In this document: piece by piece, positions 24,780-32,961 of the stretch
How positions within the stretch are numbered: position 1 is the first letter of the stretch
Layout: every line of letters begins with the position of its first letter
Source of the DNA: Hafnia paralvei ATCC 29927
Lineage (GTDB): Bacteria > Pseudomonadota > Gammaproteobacteria > Enterobacterales > Enterobacteriaceae
Reading direction: 5' to 3'
NCBI RefSeq assembly: GCF_001655005.1
Contig: NZ_LXET01000052.1
Coordinates: forward strand, 1-63,037
Length of the DNA: 63,037 bases
Notes under the pieces: generated by a model
What the model was told of the DNA's origin: nothing
Databases searched by the model: none
What the model saw: only the letters and a program-made list of their open reading frames with translations
Made by a program: the position numbers and the translations under genes

Positions 24780-25244
24780 CTAATGCGCCCCTAATTTACC
24801 TACCAACAACTCCCGCACTGGCTGGTTGGTATTCATCGCCTGATACAAGGTCTCGTACAGGTCGTGAATTTTATCCAGATAGTGCTCTAGCACAGCGTCC
24901 ATAGAACGATTGTTGACAGTACCGTCAATCAGGCCATTCTCATCGATTGTCGAATGACTGATTTCAACAAAATGATCTTCACCCTGTTCATCGTTCATAC
25001 GCAGGCCATACTGAATTTTTTTGCTGTAGAACTCATCTGCCAGCTTCACTTCAACCATAAAGTGATCAAACACGGTGAAGTTAACGCTATCGCCATCCCC
25101 GCAGCTGAACTCATGAAAAATCTTCAGTTTTGAAGAGGTCGCGGCTTTAATCAGGCTGCTTTTGTACAGAGCCCATTGCGCCATTAATTTTTCATTTTTG
25201 TCATGGATATAAAGCGACTTTTCGGTTAATTCGCTGACCTTCAT
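24780..25244 (-). CDS. hycA: HycA, negative regulator of the FHL regulon
   Basis: HycA counteracts FhlA. The 154-residue protein matches the E. coli protein in length (153) and in landmarks: QWALYKSSLI, a FDHFMVEVKLADEF core, DENGLIDGTVN, and VLEHYLDKIHDLYETLYQAM near the C-terminus. It is preceded on its own strand by a sigma-54 promoter and FhlA-like dyad, which would give negative feedback. In E. coli hycA heads the hyc hydrogenase-3 operon; here it is followed by convergent hypE, so it is separated from any hyc structural genes. Confidence 0.88.
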   Translation of the reverse strand: MKVSELTEKSLYIHDKNEKLMAQWALYKSSLIKAATSSKLKIFHEFSCGDGDSVNFTVFDHFMVEVKLADEFYSKKIQYGLRMNDEQGEDHFVEISHSTIDENGLIDGTVNNRSMDAVLEHYLDKIHDLYETLYQAMNTNQPVRELLVGKLGAH

Positions 25245-25365
25245 GCTTCTTTGCCTCGCTCCACATTGTGGGTTGGAGTTTGTTACTCAGGGCTTAGCCC
25301 CATTGATAGATTTGACGCTCAATCAGGCCGTAATCCAGCAGCGTTGAACGTTTCAATCCATACAA

Positions 25366-25381
25366 AGCATAATCCGTGCCA
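25366..25381 (-). promoter_or_regulatory. sigma-54 promoter of hycA
   Basis: On the minus strand the sequence reads TGGCAC-GGATT-ATGCT, with GG and GC 10 bases apart. It lies about 120 bases upstream of the hycA start. It is very close to the fdhF promoter in sequence. Confidence 0.82.
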
Positions 25382-25483
25382 AAAAGTAAAATTAATGAAT
25401 AATTGATATTATTCAATTGGTTAACTTCGGCATTTCATTGAGAAGGCGTAAAAAACATGATGATGAAACGAGGAATGATGACG

Positions 25484-25503
25484 CTTCGACATTTATGTCG
25501 AAG
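25484..25503. promoter_or_regulatory. putative FhlA dyad upstream of hycA
   Basis: CTTCGACATTTATGTCGAAG is a perfect inverted repeat with 8-bp arms and a 4-base spacer. It lies between the 3' end of fhlA and the hycA promoter, 102 bases upstream of the sigma-54 site. It is the longest of the three copies. Confidence 0.68.
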
Positions 25504-25555
25504 AAAATGTCACGGGCGAAAAAAGCCAATTTCCGCCCGAGTCATAAGAGATAAA

Positions 25556-27715
25556 TCAGTCTTTAGCAGAAATGCCCAGACGCTGCATACGGGAAATCAG
25601 TGTCGTGCGTTTCAATCCTAGGCGAGCCGCAGCACCGCGTGGCCCAGCCACAATGCCGTTAGTTTCTCGCAGAGCATTGAGAATACGTTCACGTTCGCTA
25701 AGTTCGCCGTCTTGTTCATGCGGCACTTTTTCTGCGGGCTTAGATGCCTTTGGCATCGTCCATGTCGACGAAGAAGACGGTATTTCTCTCGCAGGCTTAT
25801 TCACCAACGGCGGTGAAAGATGATATTGCAGTTCGTTAAGCTGTAAATTCAGCACAGGGCCACGCGTCAAGATAACTGCGCGTTCAATGATGTTCTCCAA
25901 TTCACGAATATTCCCCGGCCATGGCAAATCACACAGCATGCGGATGGTTTCCGTTGGAATGCTATCAATGGTGCGGTTCATCCGTTTGGCAATTTTGCGC
26001 GTAAAGAATTTAACCAGTAACGGAATATCTTCTGGACGTTCACGCAGCGGCGGGATCACGATAGGGAAAACATTTAGGCGATAGTAGAGATCGCTACGGT
26101 ATTCACGGTCCAGAACCATCTGCTTTAAATCACGATTGGTGGCCGCAATCAGACGCACATCGACAGGGATAACTTTATTCCCACCCAGACGTTCAATTTC
26201 GCGCTCTTGCAGTACTCGCAACAGTTTAGGTTGTAGCTCGAGAGGAATATCTCCCACTTCATCCAAAAACAGTGAGCTTTTGTTTGCTAGCTCAAAACGC
26301 CCCATTCTCTGCGACGTTGCTCCGGTATAAGCCCCTTTTTCATGACCGAACAGATCGCTTTCAATCAGCCCGCTTGGAATTGCCGCGCAGTTCATCTTCA
26401 CCATGCGTTTTTGGTTACGGGAACTCAGATTATGGATGGCTTGCGCAATCAGCTCTTTACCTGTTCCGGTTTCTCCCAGAATCAACACGCTACAATCACT
26501 AGAAGCGACCATTTCGACCTGCTCTAGCACGCTTTTGATGGCGGCGCTTTGCCCCACAATCTCACCAAAATCACTATCTTGGCGAATTTGCTCGGTCAAA
26601 TAACGGTTCTCATGAACCAAACTATCCTTCAGGCGAGAAATTTCACCATAAGCCAGCGCGTTGTCCACAGCGATAGCGATACGAGCCGCTATTTGGCGTA
26701 GCAGTTTAAGGTTGTTATCGCTGAAGATGGCTGGCTGACATTGAGCTAGTTTAAGCACGCCCAACACTTTGTTGCCGAAGACCAGCGGAAGCTGACAAAT
26801 CGTCTGATGACCAAACTCTAACATCTGAGCTAACTGACGATCTTGTGGCGCCAAACGTGTGGAGTCCTGCAAATCCATCAACAGCATCTCTTCACTTTGC
26901 ACCACCTGCTGAGCAAGAGAGCCTTCCAGCGGTAAGTACTTTTGCTCGCGCAGCACCGGCTTTCCACTTTGATAACAGGCCACATAGGCTTTGAAGCGAT
27001 CTTCCTGTTCATCAAAAATAGATAGGCCGATGTAATCAATACCAAAGAAACGATGGATCTCTTTGGAGACCTCAGCGGCCAGTGCGTCTAGCTCTAGCTT
27101 AGAAGTCACGGCATTGGTTACGTCGACTAAAATGCGGTAATGATCGCGCTCGCGACGAAGGCTCTCTTCTTCAAGCTGAACATGTTCGCGCTCAAGAATA
27201 TTCTCGAGTACGCTGGCAACCACATCAGATAACGGCAAAGCCAACGCCAACTCGCTTTCACTAAACTGCTGATTACCGTGTTTAATGAATTCAATGCCGC
27301 CTAATCTTTGGCGTGGTGTTGTCAGCGGTAGCTGATAATAAACATTAAGAGAGCGATACTGCGCTAATTCTGAAACCTGCGGGAACTGTTGAATAAACTG
27401 CTCGCGCTGACAGCAAATAGGTTGCTGATCCGCCCACACTTTCCCCCCAGGTCCTTCAGCCAATAAAACATCATTGGAACACTGCATCTGTTTGCTTTCA
27501 GGCTGATAGCCATAATGTGTTATACGGTTATGCAGAGGGTCGAGGCGCAAGATATTAACGCGATCAAAACGAATAACGGAAAATGACAAGCCGTGGAGAG
27601 CCTGCATCAGCTCAGAGAGGGTTCGCTGAGCAAGCAGCGTTTGTGTGGCCTGATGCAGCATATCCTGCCAGACCGGATTCATTCTGGTCGAAGACTGTAT
27701 TTTGACGGTATTCAT
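25556..27715 (-). CDS. fhlA: FhlA, formate-responsive sigma-54 activator
   Basis: FhlA senses formate and activates fdhF, hyc and hydN-hyp promoters. From ATG 27715 the protein has 719 residues (E. coli 692). N-terminal GAF-type sensor regions cover about residues 1-380. The AAA+ domain has Walker A GETGTGKE near 413-421, the sigma-54 contact loop as GAYTGA (GAFTGA in most activators) near 458, and LFLDEVGDIP. The C-terminal HTH is GPRGAAARLGLKRTTLISRM. A longer reading from 27817 adds 34 residues without E. coli counterpart; ATG 27682 is another option, and none has a strong ribosome site. Its three likely targets lie in this window. Confidence 0.93.
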   Translation of the reverse strand: MNTVKIQSSTRMNPVWQDMLHQATQTLLAQRTLSELMQALHGLSFSVIRFDRVNILRLDPLHNRITHYGYQPESKQMQCSNDVLLAEGPGGKVWADQQPICCQREQFIQQFPQVSELAQYRSLNVYYQLPLTTPRQRLGGIEFIKHGNQQFSESELALALPLSDVVASVLENILEREHVQLEEESLRRERDHYRILVDVTNAVTSKLELDALAAEVSKEIHRFFGIDYIGLSIFDEQEDRFKAYVACYQSGKPVLREQKYLPLEGSLAQQVVQSEEMLLMDLQDSTRLAPQDRQLAQMLEFGHQTICQLPLVFGNKVLGVLKLAQCQPAIFSDNNLKLLRQIAARIAIAVDNALAYGEISRLKDSLVHENRYLTEQIRQDSDFGEIVGQSAAIKSVLEQVEMVASSDCSVLILGETGTGKELIAQAIHNLSSRNQKRMVKMNCAAIPSGLIESDLFGHEKGAYTGATSQRMGRFELANKSSLFLDEVGDIPLELQPKLLRVLQEREIERLGGNKVIPVDVRLIAATNRDLKQMVLDREYRSDLYYRLNVFPIVIPPLRERPEDIPLLVKFFTRKIAKRMNRTIDSIPTETIRMLCDLPWPGNIRELENIIERAVILTRGPVLNLQLNELQYHLSPPLVNKPAREIPSSSSTWTMPKASKPAEKVPHEQDGELSERERILNALRETNGIVAGPRGAAARLGLKRTTLISRMQRLGISAKD

Positions 27716-27853
27716 AACTGAAGATGATGCGCGTGAAATGATTAGGTCGGTTATTTTACGGGAAAGAAAACCAGAATAGATATGATCTGAATGCTTAAAT
27801 ATGACAATTATTGCCATTGTAATGGTGGCAAATAATAACCATTATTCTTTGAA

Positions 27854-27884
27854 CATGTGCGTCAACAATTCGCTAACGCACATG
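27854..27884. terminator. hairpin downstream of lysA
   Basis: CATGTGCGT (27854-27862) pairs with ACGCACATG (27876-27884) in the gap between the lysA stop and the fhlA start, both on the minus strand. There is no strong T-run. Confidence 0.5.
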
Positions 27885-27912
27885 AAACTATTAATAAATA
27901 TAATTAGTAAAA

Positions 27913-29175
27913 TTATACCATCTCTAGTGCCAATAATTCTTCAATCGTCTGACGACGGCGAATTAAACGCGACTCACCATTTTCAAACAACACCTCAGGT
28001 AGCAACGGGCGACTGTTGTAGTTCGACGACATCGACGCACCATATGCACCGGTATCATGGAAAACCAGATAATCGCCTACCTGTGCGGCCGGTATTGAAC
28101 GCGTTTCAACTTCCCCGCCCGCTTTTTGCGTAAACACATCACCAGATTCACAGAGCGGCCCACCAATCACAGACTCAACCCGAGGCTGAGCAGTCACGTC
28201 TCGTCCATCCGCAGGCAAGAGAGAAATATGATGATAGCTACCATACATTGCTGGGCGCATAAGATCGTTGAAACCCGCATCAACCAAAACAAAATGGCGG
28301 CTACCCATATTTTTCACCGCGCGAACCTGTGCCACCAACACACCTGACTCAGCAACCAAGTAGCGACCCGGCTCAATCTCCAAATGCACAGGATGGCCTA
28401 GATGACGAGCGATACGCTCTCGCGCGTCGTTCCATAAGCCATAGTAGTGAGAAACGTTAATCGACTCGTCACCCTGCTGATAGGGAATCGATAAACCGCC
28501 GCCCGCAGAGATCGCCTGAATATCATGACCTAGCTCGATTACCTGACGTACCATCGTATCGCAAACCTGCGCGAGATGCTGATAGTCCACACCTGAACCA
28601 ATGTGCATATGCAAACCTATCAGCTCTAGATCGTACTGTTTGATTAATGCCAGCGCCTGCGGCAGTTCTTCAAACCAGATACCATGCTTGCTGTTCTCAC
28701 CGCCGGTGTTTGTTTTCTGGCTGTGGCCGTGACCAAACCCTGGGTTCACACGCAGCCAGACCGGATGCCCTGCCGAGCGCTCTCCCAACTGCTTCAGCAT
28801 ATCGGCTGATCCAGCATTCACGGGAATATTCAGTTCAACCACGCGAGCAATCGTCGCTTCATCGAGTACATCAGCGGTAAACACGATTTGGCTTGGCGAG
28901 CCTCCGGGTTGAAAACCCGCCAGCAGTGCACGTTCTATTTCCCCTAAAGAAACGGAGTCCACCTTCACGCCTTGCTGATGCATTAACCGCAGAATATGAA
29001 TGTTCGAGCAGGCTTTTTGCGCAAAACGAATTACATCAAATTCGCGCAGTTCTTCAATCTGCTGTTTAATGATCTCGCCATCATAAACCCATACAGGGCC
29101 ACCAAAACGTGACGGTAGCGTAATGAGATTATCGGCATTCAGCGAAGTAGTGCGATCGTTTAGCGAACGTGGCAT
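27913..29175 (-). CDS. lysA: diaminopimelate decarboxylase
   Basis: LysA performs the last step of lysine synthesis, decarboxylating meso-diaminopimelate with pyridoxal phosphate. The 420-residue protein is the size of E. coli LysA. The PLP lysine is Lys54 in RFAQKACSN; HIGSGVDY, the GGGLS glycine loop, EPGRYLV and the catalytic CESGD motif are present. It is divergent from lysR (164 bases between the starts), the standard lysA/lysR arrangement, and so is probably activated by LysR with diaminopimelate as co-inducer. Confidence 0.97.
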   Translation of the reverse strand: MPRSLNDRTTSLNADNLITLPSRFGGPVWVYDGEIIKQQIEELREFDVIRFAQKACSNIHILRLMHQQGVKVDSVSLGEIERALLAGFQPGGSPSQIVFTADVLDEATIARVVELNIPVNAGSADMLKQLGERSAGHPVWLRVNPGFGHGHSQKTNTGGENSKHGIWFEELPQALALIKQYDLELIGLHMHIGSGVDYQHLAQVCDTMVRQVIELGHDIQAISAGGGLSIPYQQGDESINVSHYYGLWNDARERIARHLGHPVHLEIEPGRYLVAESGVLVAQVRAVKNMGSRHFVLVDAGFNDLMRPAMYGSYHHISLLPADGRDVTAQPRVESVIGGPLCESGDVFTQKAGGEVETRSIPAAQVGDYLVFHDTGAYGASMSSNYNSRPLLPEVLFENGESRLIRRRQTIEELLALEMV

Positions 29176-29339
29176 GGCATCCTCTCGGCGGTCAGTCTAT
29201 TTTTGTGGTTATTTGATTTTGTGGTTATTTGATGTTGTGCTTCGATTATTGCCACTGAGTGTGCCTTTAATAAAATATCTATTTAGGGCAAGTCTATTCA
29301 TTTATGATATGGCTTTATCTCGCTTGGAGTTCGTCGACC

Positions 29340-30260
29340 ATGTCTGCTATTTCTTTGCGCCAGATCGAAATCTTTCATGCGGTAATGACGACAGGCAATT
29401 TGACCGAAGCCGCGGCATTGCTAAATACGTCACAACCCACTGTCAGTCGTGAGTTAGCTCGATTTGAAAAACTGCTGCAGATGTCTCTATTCGACCGAGT
29501 TCGTGGGCGACTGAGACCCACAGCACAGGGGTTACAGCTCTTTGAGGAAGTACAGCGTTCATACTATGGCATTGAGCGTATTGTTGACGCTGCAACTCAC
29601 ATTCGACAATTCCAGCAGGCTCAGCTCTCTATTGCATGTCTGCCCGCGTTCTCGCAGTCTCTGTTGCCCAATGTCTGCCGTACATTTTTGGGCGAGTACC
29701 AAGACGTAAGCCTAAATGTGATTCCACAAGAGTCTCCTTTATTAGAAGAGTGGCTGTCCGCACAGCGCTACGATCTTGGATTAACAGAGAACACTTATAC
29801 GCCACCAGGCACTGAACGCCGGACGCTGGCTACCTTAAACGAGATTTGCGTACTACCGAGCAATCATCCATTGCTCAGTAAAAAACGGCTGACACCCCAA
29901 GACTTTGAGGAACAACGTTATATCAGTCTGTCGCCTAACGATGGCTATCGCCAAACGCTAGACGCTCTCTTTCATCGCGAGCAGGTTAGTCGTCAGATGG
30001 TGGTAGAAACCCACAGCGCCGCGTCTATTTGTGCAATGGTGTGCCAAGGAGTTGGCGTTTCGATTGTCAATCCGCTCACCGCGCTGGATTTCGTAGGGTG
30101 TGGCGTAGAAATCAGACCCTTTAGCGTTGACGTCCCCTTTACCGTAAGTCTGATTGTACCGAAGCATCGTCCTTCTTCGGCGCTGGTTGAAGCGTTTATT
30201 GCTCATCTGGAAGGCTACATTTCCGAAGTCTATCTACGCCTTAAAGGGTCTTTCCCCTAA
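29340..30260 (+). CDS. lysR: LysR, activator of lysA
   Basis: A 306-residue LysR-family regulator with the N-terminal winged HTH (LRQIEIFHAVMTTGNLTEAA, TSQPTVSRELARFEK) and a periplasmic-binding-protein-like effector domain (PQESPLLEEWLSAQ, VETHSAASICAMV). It closely follows E. coli LysR and is divergent from lysA. ATG 29340 aligns with the E. coli start; an upstream ATG would add 12 residues. The divergent spacer should hold the shared operator. Confidence 0.95.
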   Translation: MSAISLRQIEIFHAVMTTGNLTEAAALLNTSQPTVSRELARFEKLLQMSLFDRVRGRLRPTAQGLQLFEEVQRSYYGIERIVDAATHIRQFQQAQLSIACLPAFSQSLLPNVCRTFLGEYQDVSLNVIPQESPLLEEWLSAQRYDLGLTENTYTPPGTERRTLATLNEICVLPSNHPLLSKKRLTPQDFEEQRYISLSPNDGYRQTLDALFHREQVSRQMVVETHSAASICAMVCQGVGVSIVNPLTALDFVGCGVEIRPFSVDVPFTVSLIVPKHRPSSALVEAFIAHLEGYISEVYLRLKGSFP

Positions 30261-30355
30261 TTCTAAGAATCGTCGGTTTTATCTGGGCATTCACCAACAT
30301 TGTCTATACTGAAAAGAACTATCACACTGATTTCATCAGACAATAAGGAGCAAAA

Positions 30356-30547
30356 ATGGCAGGTAAACCGCCCTATCCAAGACATGCAGAGATCGTTGAA
30401 ATCCGTAAAGGTACACAGGGAGCAACTGAAATTTGGTATGAGCTACGGGCAGATCACCCTCGTCCCAATACATTAATCAGCGAGCATCCAACACATCAAG
30501 AAGCACTGGACGCAAAAACACGCTATGAAGATGAAAAGAAAGAATAA
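30356..30547 (+). CDS. small conserved-type hypothetical protein
   Basis: A 63-residue soluble, charged protein with a compact layout: PYPRHAEIVEIRKGTQG, then WYELRADHPRPNTLISEHPT and a C-terminal charged helix ending in DEKKE. The SD sequence AAGGAG (30345-30350) is well placed, and a perfect terminator follows, so it is a real monocistronic gene. It resembles small uncharacterised enterobacterial proteins, but I cannot name a family with certainty. Confidence 0.75.
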   Translation: MAGKPPYPRHAEIVEIRKGTQGATEIWYELRADHPRPNTLISEHPTHQEALDAKTRYEDEKKE

Positions 30548-30571
30548 AATGGCGCGACTAAGCATTAAAAC

Positions 30572-30597
30572 AAAAACTCAGCCTAGGCTGAGTTTTT
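30572..30597. terminator. bidirectional terminator
   Basis: A perfect 26-base palindrome with CTCAGCCTAGGCTGAG at its core and five A/T at each edge lies between the small gene at 30356 and the convergent lipoprotein gene; it can serve both. Confidence 0.9.
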
Positions 30598-30632
30598 GTT
30601 TACCTACCGCTAACGAAGTCTAAACGATAGCG

Positions 30633-30854
30633 TTATTTAGTTAACGCGATGATACCCAACGTCAAACCAGCAACCGCCGCTGCGCCACCAGCAATAGCCC
30701 CCGCCGTCTCCCAATTATCCTGAGTCGTACCTTTCATACAGGTATTGGTATGCACTAATCGCCCTTCCGAATCATAGCTCGGCACACATGGTGATTCTGT
30801 TGCACAACCCGCTAGCAGCGTTGAAAACAACACGATAGCAATTAACTTTTTCAT
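30633..30854 (-). CDS. small lipoprotein
   Basis: A 73-residue predicted lipoprotein: MKKLIAIVLFSTLLAGC is a lipoprotein signal with LAGC lipobox (modified Cys17). The mature part has a short polar region with two cysteines and ends in a Gly/Ala-rich hydrophobic stretch, GAIAGGAAAVAGLTLGII, which could enter a membrane like glycine-zipper proteins. The start at 30854 has GAGGTG upstream; an earlier ATG would hide the signal peptide. Function unknown. Confidence 0.75.
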   Translation of the reverse strand: MKKLIAIVLFSTLLAGCATESPCVPSYDSEGRLVHTNTCMKGTTQDNWETAGAIAGGAAAVAGLTLGIIALTK

Positions 30855-30875
30855 GGTACACCTCAAGAGGCTCAA

Positions 30876-31617
30876 GCCTTAAGCAACATGCTTCAGGCGC
30901 AACTCTAGCACTCTACGCACGATGAGAGAGTAATGAATAGTTGCAAAGTATTTGGATTGTAAAGAGTGTGATGTCGCAATTGCCCCTGACGCTCAGATGC
31001 ATGTTAGATCAACCGTCCATTAAGCAGTCAAATAACGAGATATAATCAATCCAGAGAAAATTCTTATGAAAATAAGTTAACCCATAACCAAAACCATTAC
31101 CTTACTCCAGCACGTCATCAAAACCTGCCAAGAATTTATACCCTATATATTTTCCTAGAGCCAAATTATTAAACCATTAAGAATAAACCTCATAAGTTTA
31201 AGGTTCATATAATATCAATATGTTGCATTTTTGTAATTTAAATCATTTAAAAATAAAACCATAAGGAATTATCTTAATTCGCCAATGAATTAACTAGGAA
31301 CATTCCAAATAAATCCAGATATCAGGACTTTTATTCCAACAGCAGCACAAGCATTGTTAACAAACGATCTGAACCTCTAAGGATAAAATAACAATTAGAA
31401 AAATATACCGAATTCTTTTTATTGATTAGCAAAGCCTTTTATGTATAAACAAAATAATTGTAATATTGATTTGTTAAATGGATTTATGAAATATCTTTCA
31501 TTTAATAAAAATCGACATTTAAAACCGCTGAATAAAATAGAGTAGCAAGTACATAAATTTTCACCATGTGCTGTTACTTATTGATAGCAATATGCTAAAT
31601 CTCTAGGAATATACAAT
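30876..31617. other. AT-rich intergenic region upstream of fimbrial operon 1
   Basis: About 740 bases with no credible gene. Long AT-rich runs suggest the promoter and silencing (H-NS-type) region of the fimbrial operon. I see no inverted-repeat pair typical of a fim switch and no recombinase gene nearby. Confidence 0.5.
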
Positions 31618-32160
31618 ATGAAAACGAATAAACTGGCAATTATTGCAGCTTTAGCTGCTGGCATGACGTCTATGACTGCATTTGCGGCTTACACGGGTTC
31701 TCCAACTACAGGTGAAATTCAATTCCAGGGTGAACTGGTCAACTCTGCCTGTGGTTTAGCGCCATCATCTAGCCCAGTGGTTGTTGATTTTGGCCAGATC
31801 CCAACTTCAGCTTTAGCTAATGGCCAGCAAGCCGGCAATATTCAGAAGAATATTGAATTGCAGGATTGCGATACTACTGTGGCAAAAACTGCGACGGTGA
31901 CCTATAACCCAAACACCATTAACACAGCCGATAATACCTTAGCTGCCTTCACTTCTGGCACCGCTTCAGGCGCAGGTATCGGTTTGAAAGACAACGCAAG
32001 TAACAACGTGGTTTGGGGTCAAAAAATGACACCAGTTCAGTTGGTTAACGGCACTAACAAGATCCCATTTGTCGCTTACCTGAAAGCTGACAATGCATCT
32101 GGTGCAGTAACCCCAGGTGCATTCCAATCTACCGTTAACTTCCAGATTGATTATCAATAA
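31618..32160 (+). CDS. major fimbrial subunit (type 1 pilin family), operon 1
   Basis: A 180-residue pilin with a Sec signal peptide cut after AFA (about residue 23). It has the conserved start GEIQFQGELVNSACGL, the disulfide partner in ELQDCD, and the pilin end FQIDYQ with the penultimate Tyr needed for chaperone recognition. It heads the operon and is followed by a partial terminator, as expected for the most abundant subunit. A Ser/Pro patch, APSSSPVV, near the first Cys is a possible O-glycosylation site given the transferase gene at 39194; that is speculation. Confidence 0.92.
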   Translation: MKTNKLAIIAALAAGMTSMTAFAAYTGSPTTGEIQFQGELVNSACGLAPSSSPVVVDFGQIPTSALANGQQAGNIQKNIELQDCDTTVAKTATVTYNPNTINTADNTLAAFTSGTASGAGIGLKDNASNNVVWGQKMTPVQLVNGTNKIPFVAYLKADNASGAVTPGAFQSTVNFQIDYQ

Positions 32161-32171
32161 ATCAGCCGTAC

Positions 32172-32199
32172 AACGCGGGAGCATTCCCGCGTTTATTTT
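32172..32199 (+). terminator. partial terminator after the major pilin gene
   Basis: AACGCGGGA-GCAT-TCCCGCGTT followed by TATTTT. Terminators of this kind after the first pilin gene are common in fimbrial operons and raise the major subunit over distal genes. Confidence 0.8.
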
Positions 32200-32238
32200 C
32201 ACCCTTGGATAGAACATTATTCCTGACAGGGAGACATC

Positions 32239-32781
32239 ATGTTTATCCGCAGCTGGCTATATATTGCTATCGGTGTCATTCCGATCCTTGCCCATGCGCA
32301 AACAGGAAATATAACACCGGGTAGCCTAAGTATGAAAGGTGAATTAATCGAAGCTGCCTGTGTGATTGATCCACTCTACCGAGAACAGTGGATCGAGTTT
32401 GGAAATATCTCAGCGAGGGATATAGCGCAAGGTTCCGGCGTGTTACTCACAAAAAATTTTAATATCAAGCTAACCGGTTGTGCTTTGGCTAGCGTTATAA
32501 AACCCGGCAGTTATTACCATAGCGCAAACGTAACATTCACCGGCATACCTGACTCATCCGACAACCAACTATTAGCCATTGACGGGGAAGCTAGAGGCTT
32601 TGCAATTCAATTAGCTGATACTCATGGTGAAATATTAACACTGGGTAAGAACACACCTGATTATGCCTTGATGGATGGTGACAACATTTTGAATTTCAGC
32701 GCGTCACTCGTCTCAACAGGGCGAAATATTCGTGCGGGCGATTTCTATGCCACGGCGCGTTTTTTCATGGACTACCTGTAA
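32239..32781 (+). CDS. minor fimbrial subunit, operon 1
   Basis: A 180-residue pilin-like protein: signal peptide to AHA (about residue 20), LSMKGELIEAACVIDP with the first Cys, KLTGC with the second, GFAIQLADTHGE, and the end GDFYATARFFMDYL. It is probably a minor or adaptor subunit, distinct from the major pilin. AGGGAG precedes the ATG. Confidence 0.85.
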   Translation: MFIRSWLYIAIGVIPILAHAQTGNITPGSLSMKGELIEAACVIDPLYREQWIEFGNISARDIAQGSGVLLTKNFNIKLTGCALASVIKPGSYYHSANVTFTGIPDSSDNQLLAIDGEARGFAIQLADTHGEILTLGKNTPDYALMDGDNILNFSASLVSTGRNIRAGDFYATARFFMDYL

Positions 32782-32798
32782 CTCAACGGCAGGTTAGC

Positions 32799-32888
32799 TA
32801 TGTATATCCAAAATAATTCGAGCCGCATTGGGGTGGAAAAAGAGTAAACACCGTTAATAAAGATGCAGCTTGAAGTATGAAGGGAATA
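32799..32888. repeat. remnant of an enterobacterial intergenic inverted-repeat element
   Basis: The 180-base gap before the usher gene holds a left arm TATCCAAAATAATTCGAGCC (32805-32824) and a right arm GATGCAGCTTGAAGTATGAA (32862-32881). The arms are imperfect inverted repeats of one another. Such ends, with AATAATTCGAG and CTTGAAGTATGA, are typical of short nonautonomous repeats common in Enterobacterales. The centre looks deleted. It may affect usher expression. Confidence 0.55.
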
Positions 32889-32961
32889 TCTGACGGGGGG
32901 CGTTTTAGCTCGCTCTTAAGGGCTGCGCATGACAGCCGGTAAAATATAACGTAGTGATATT

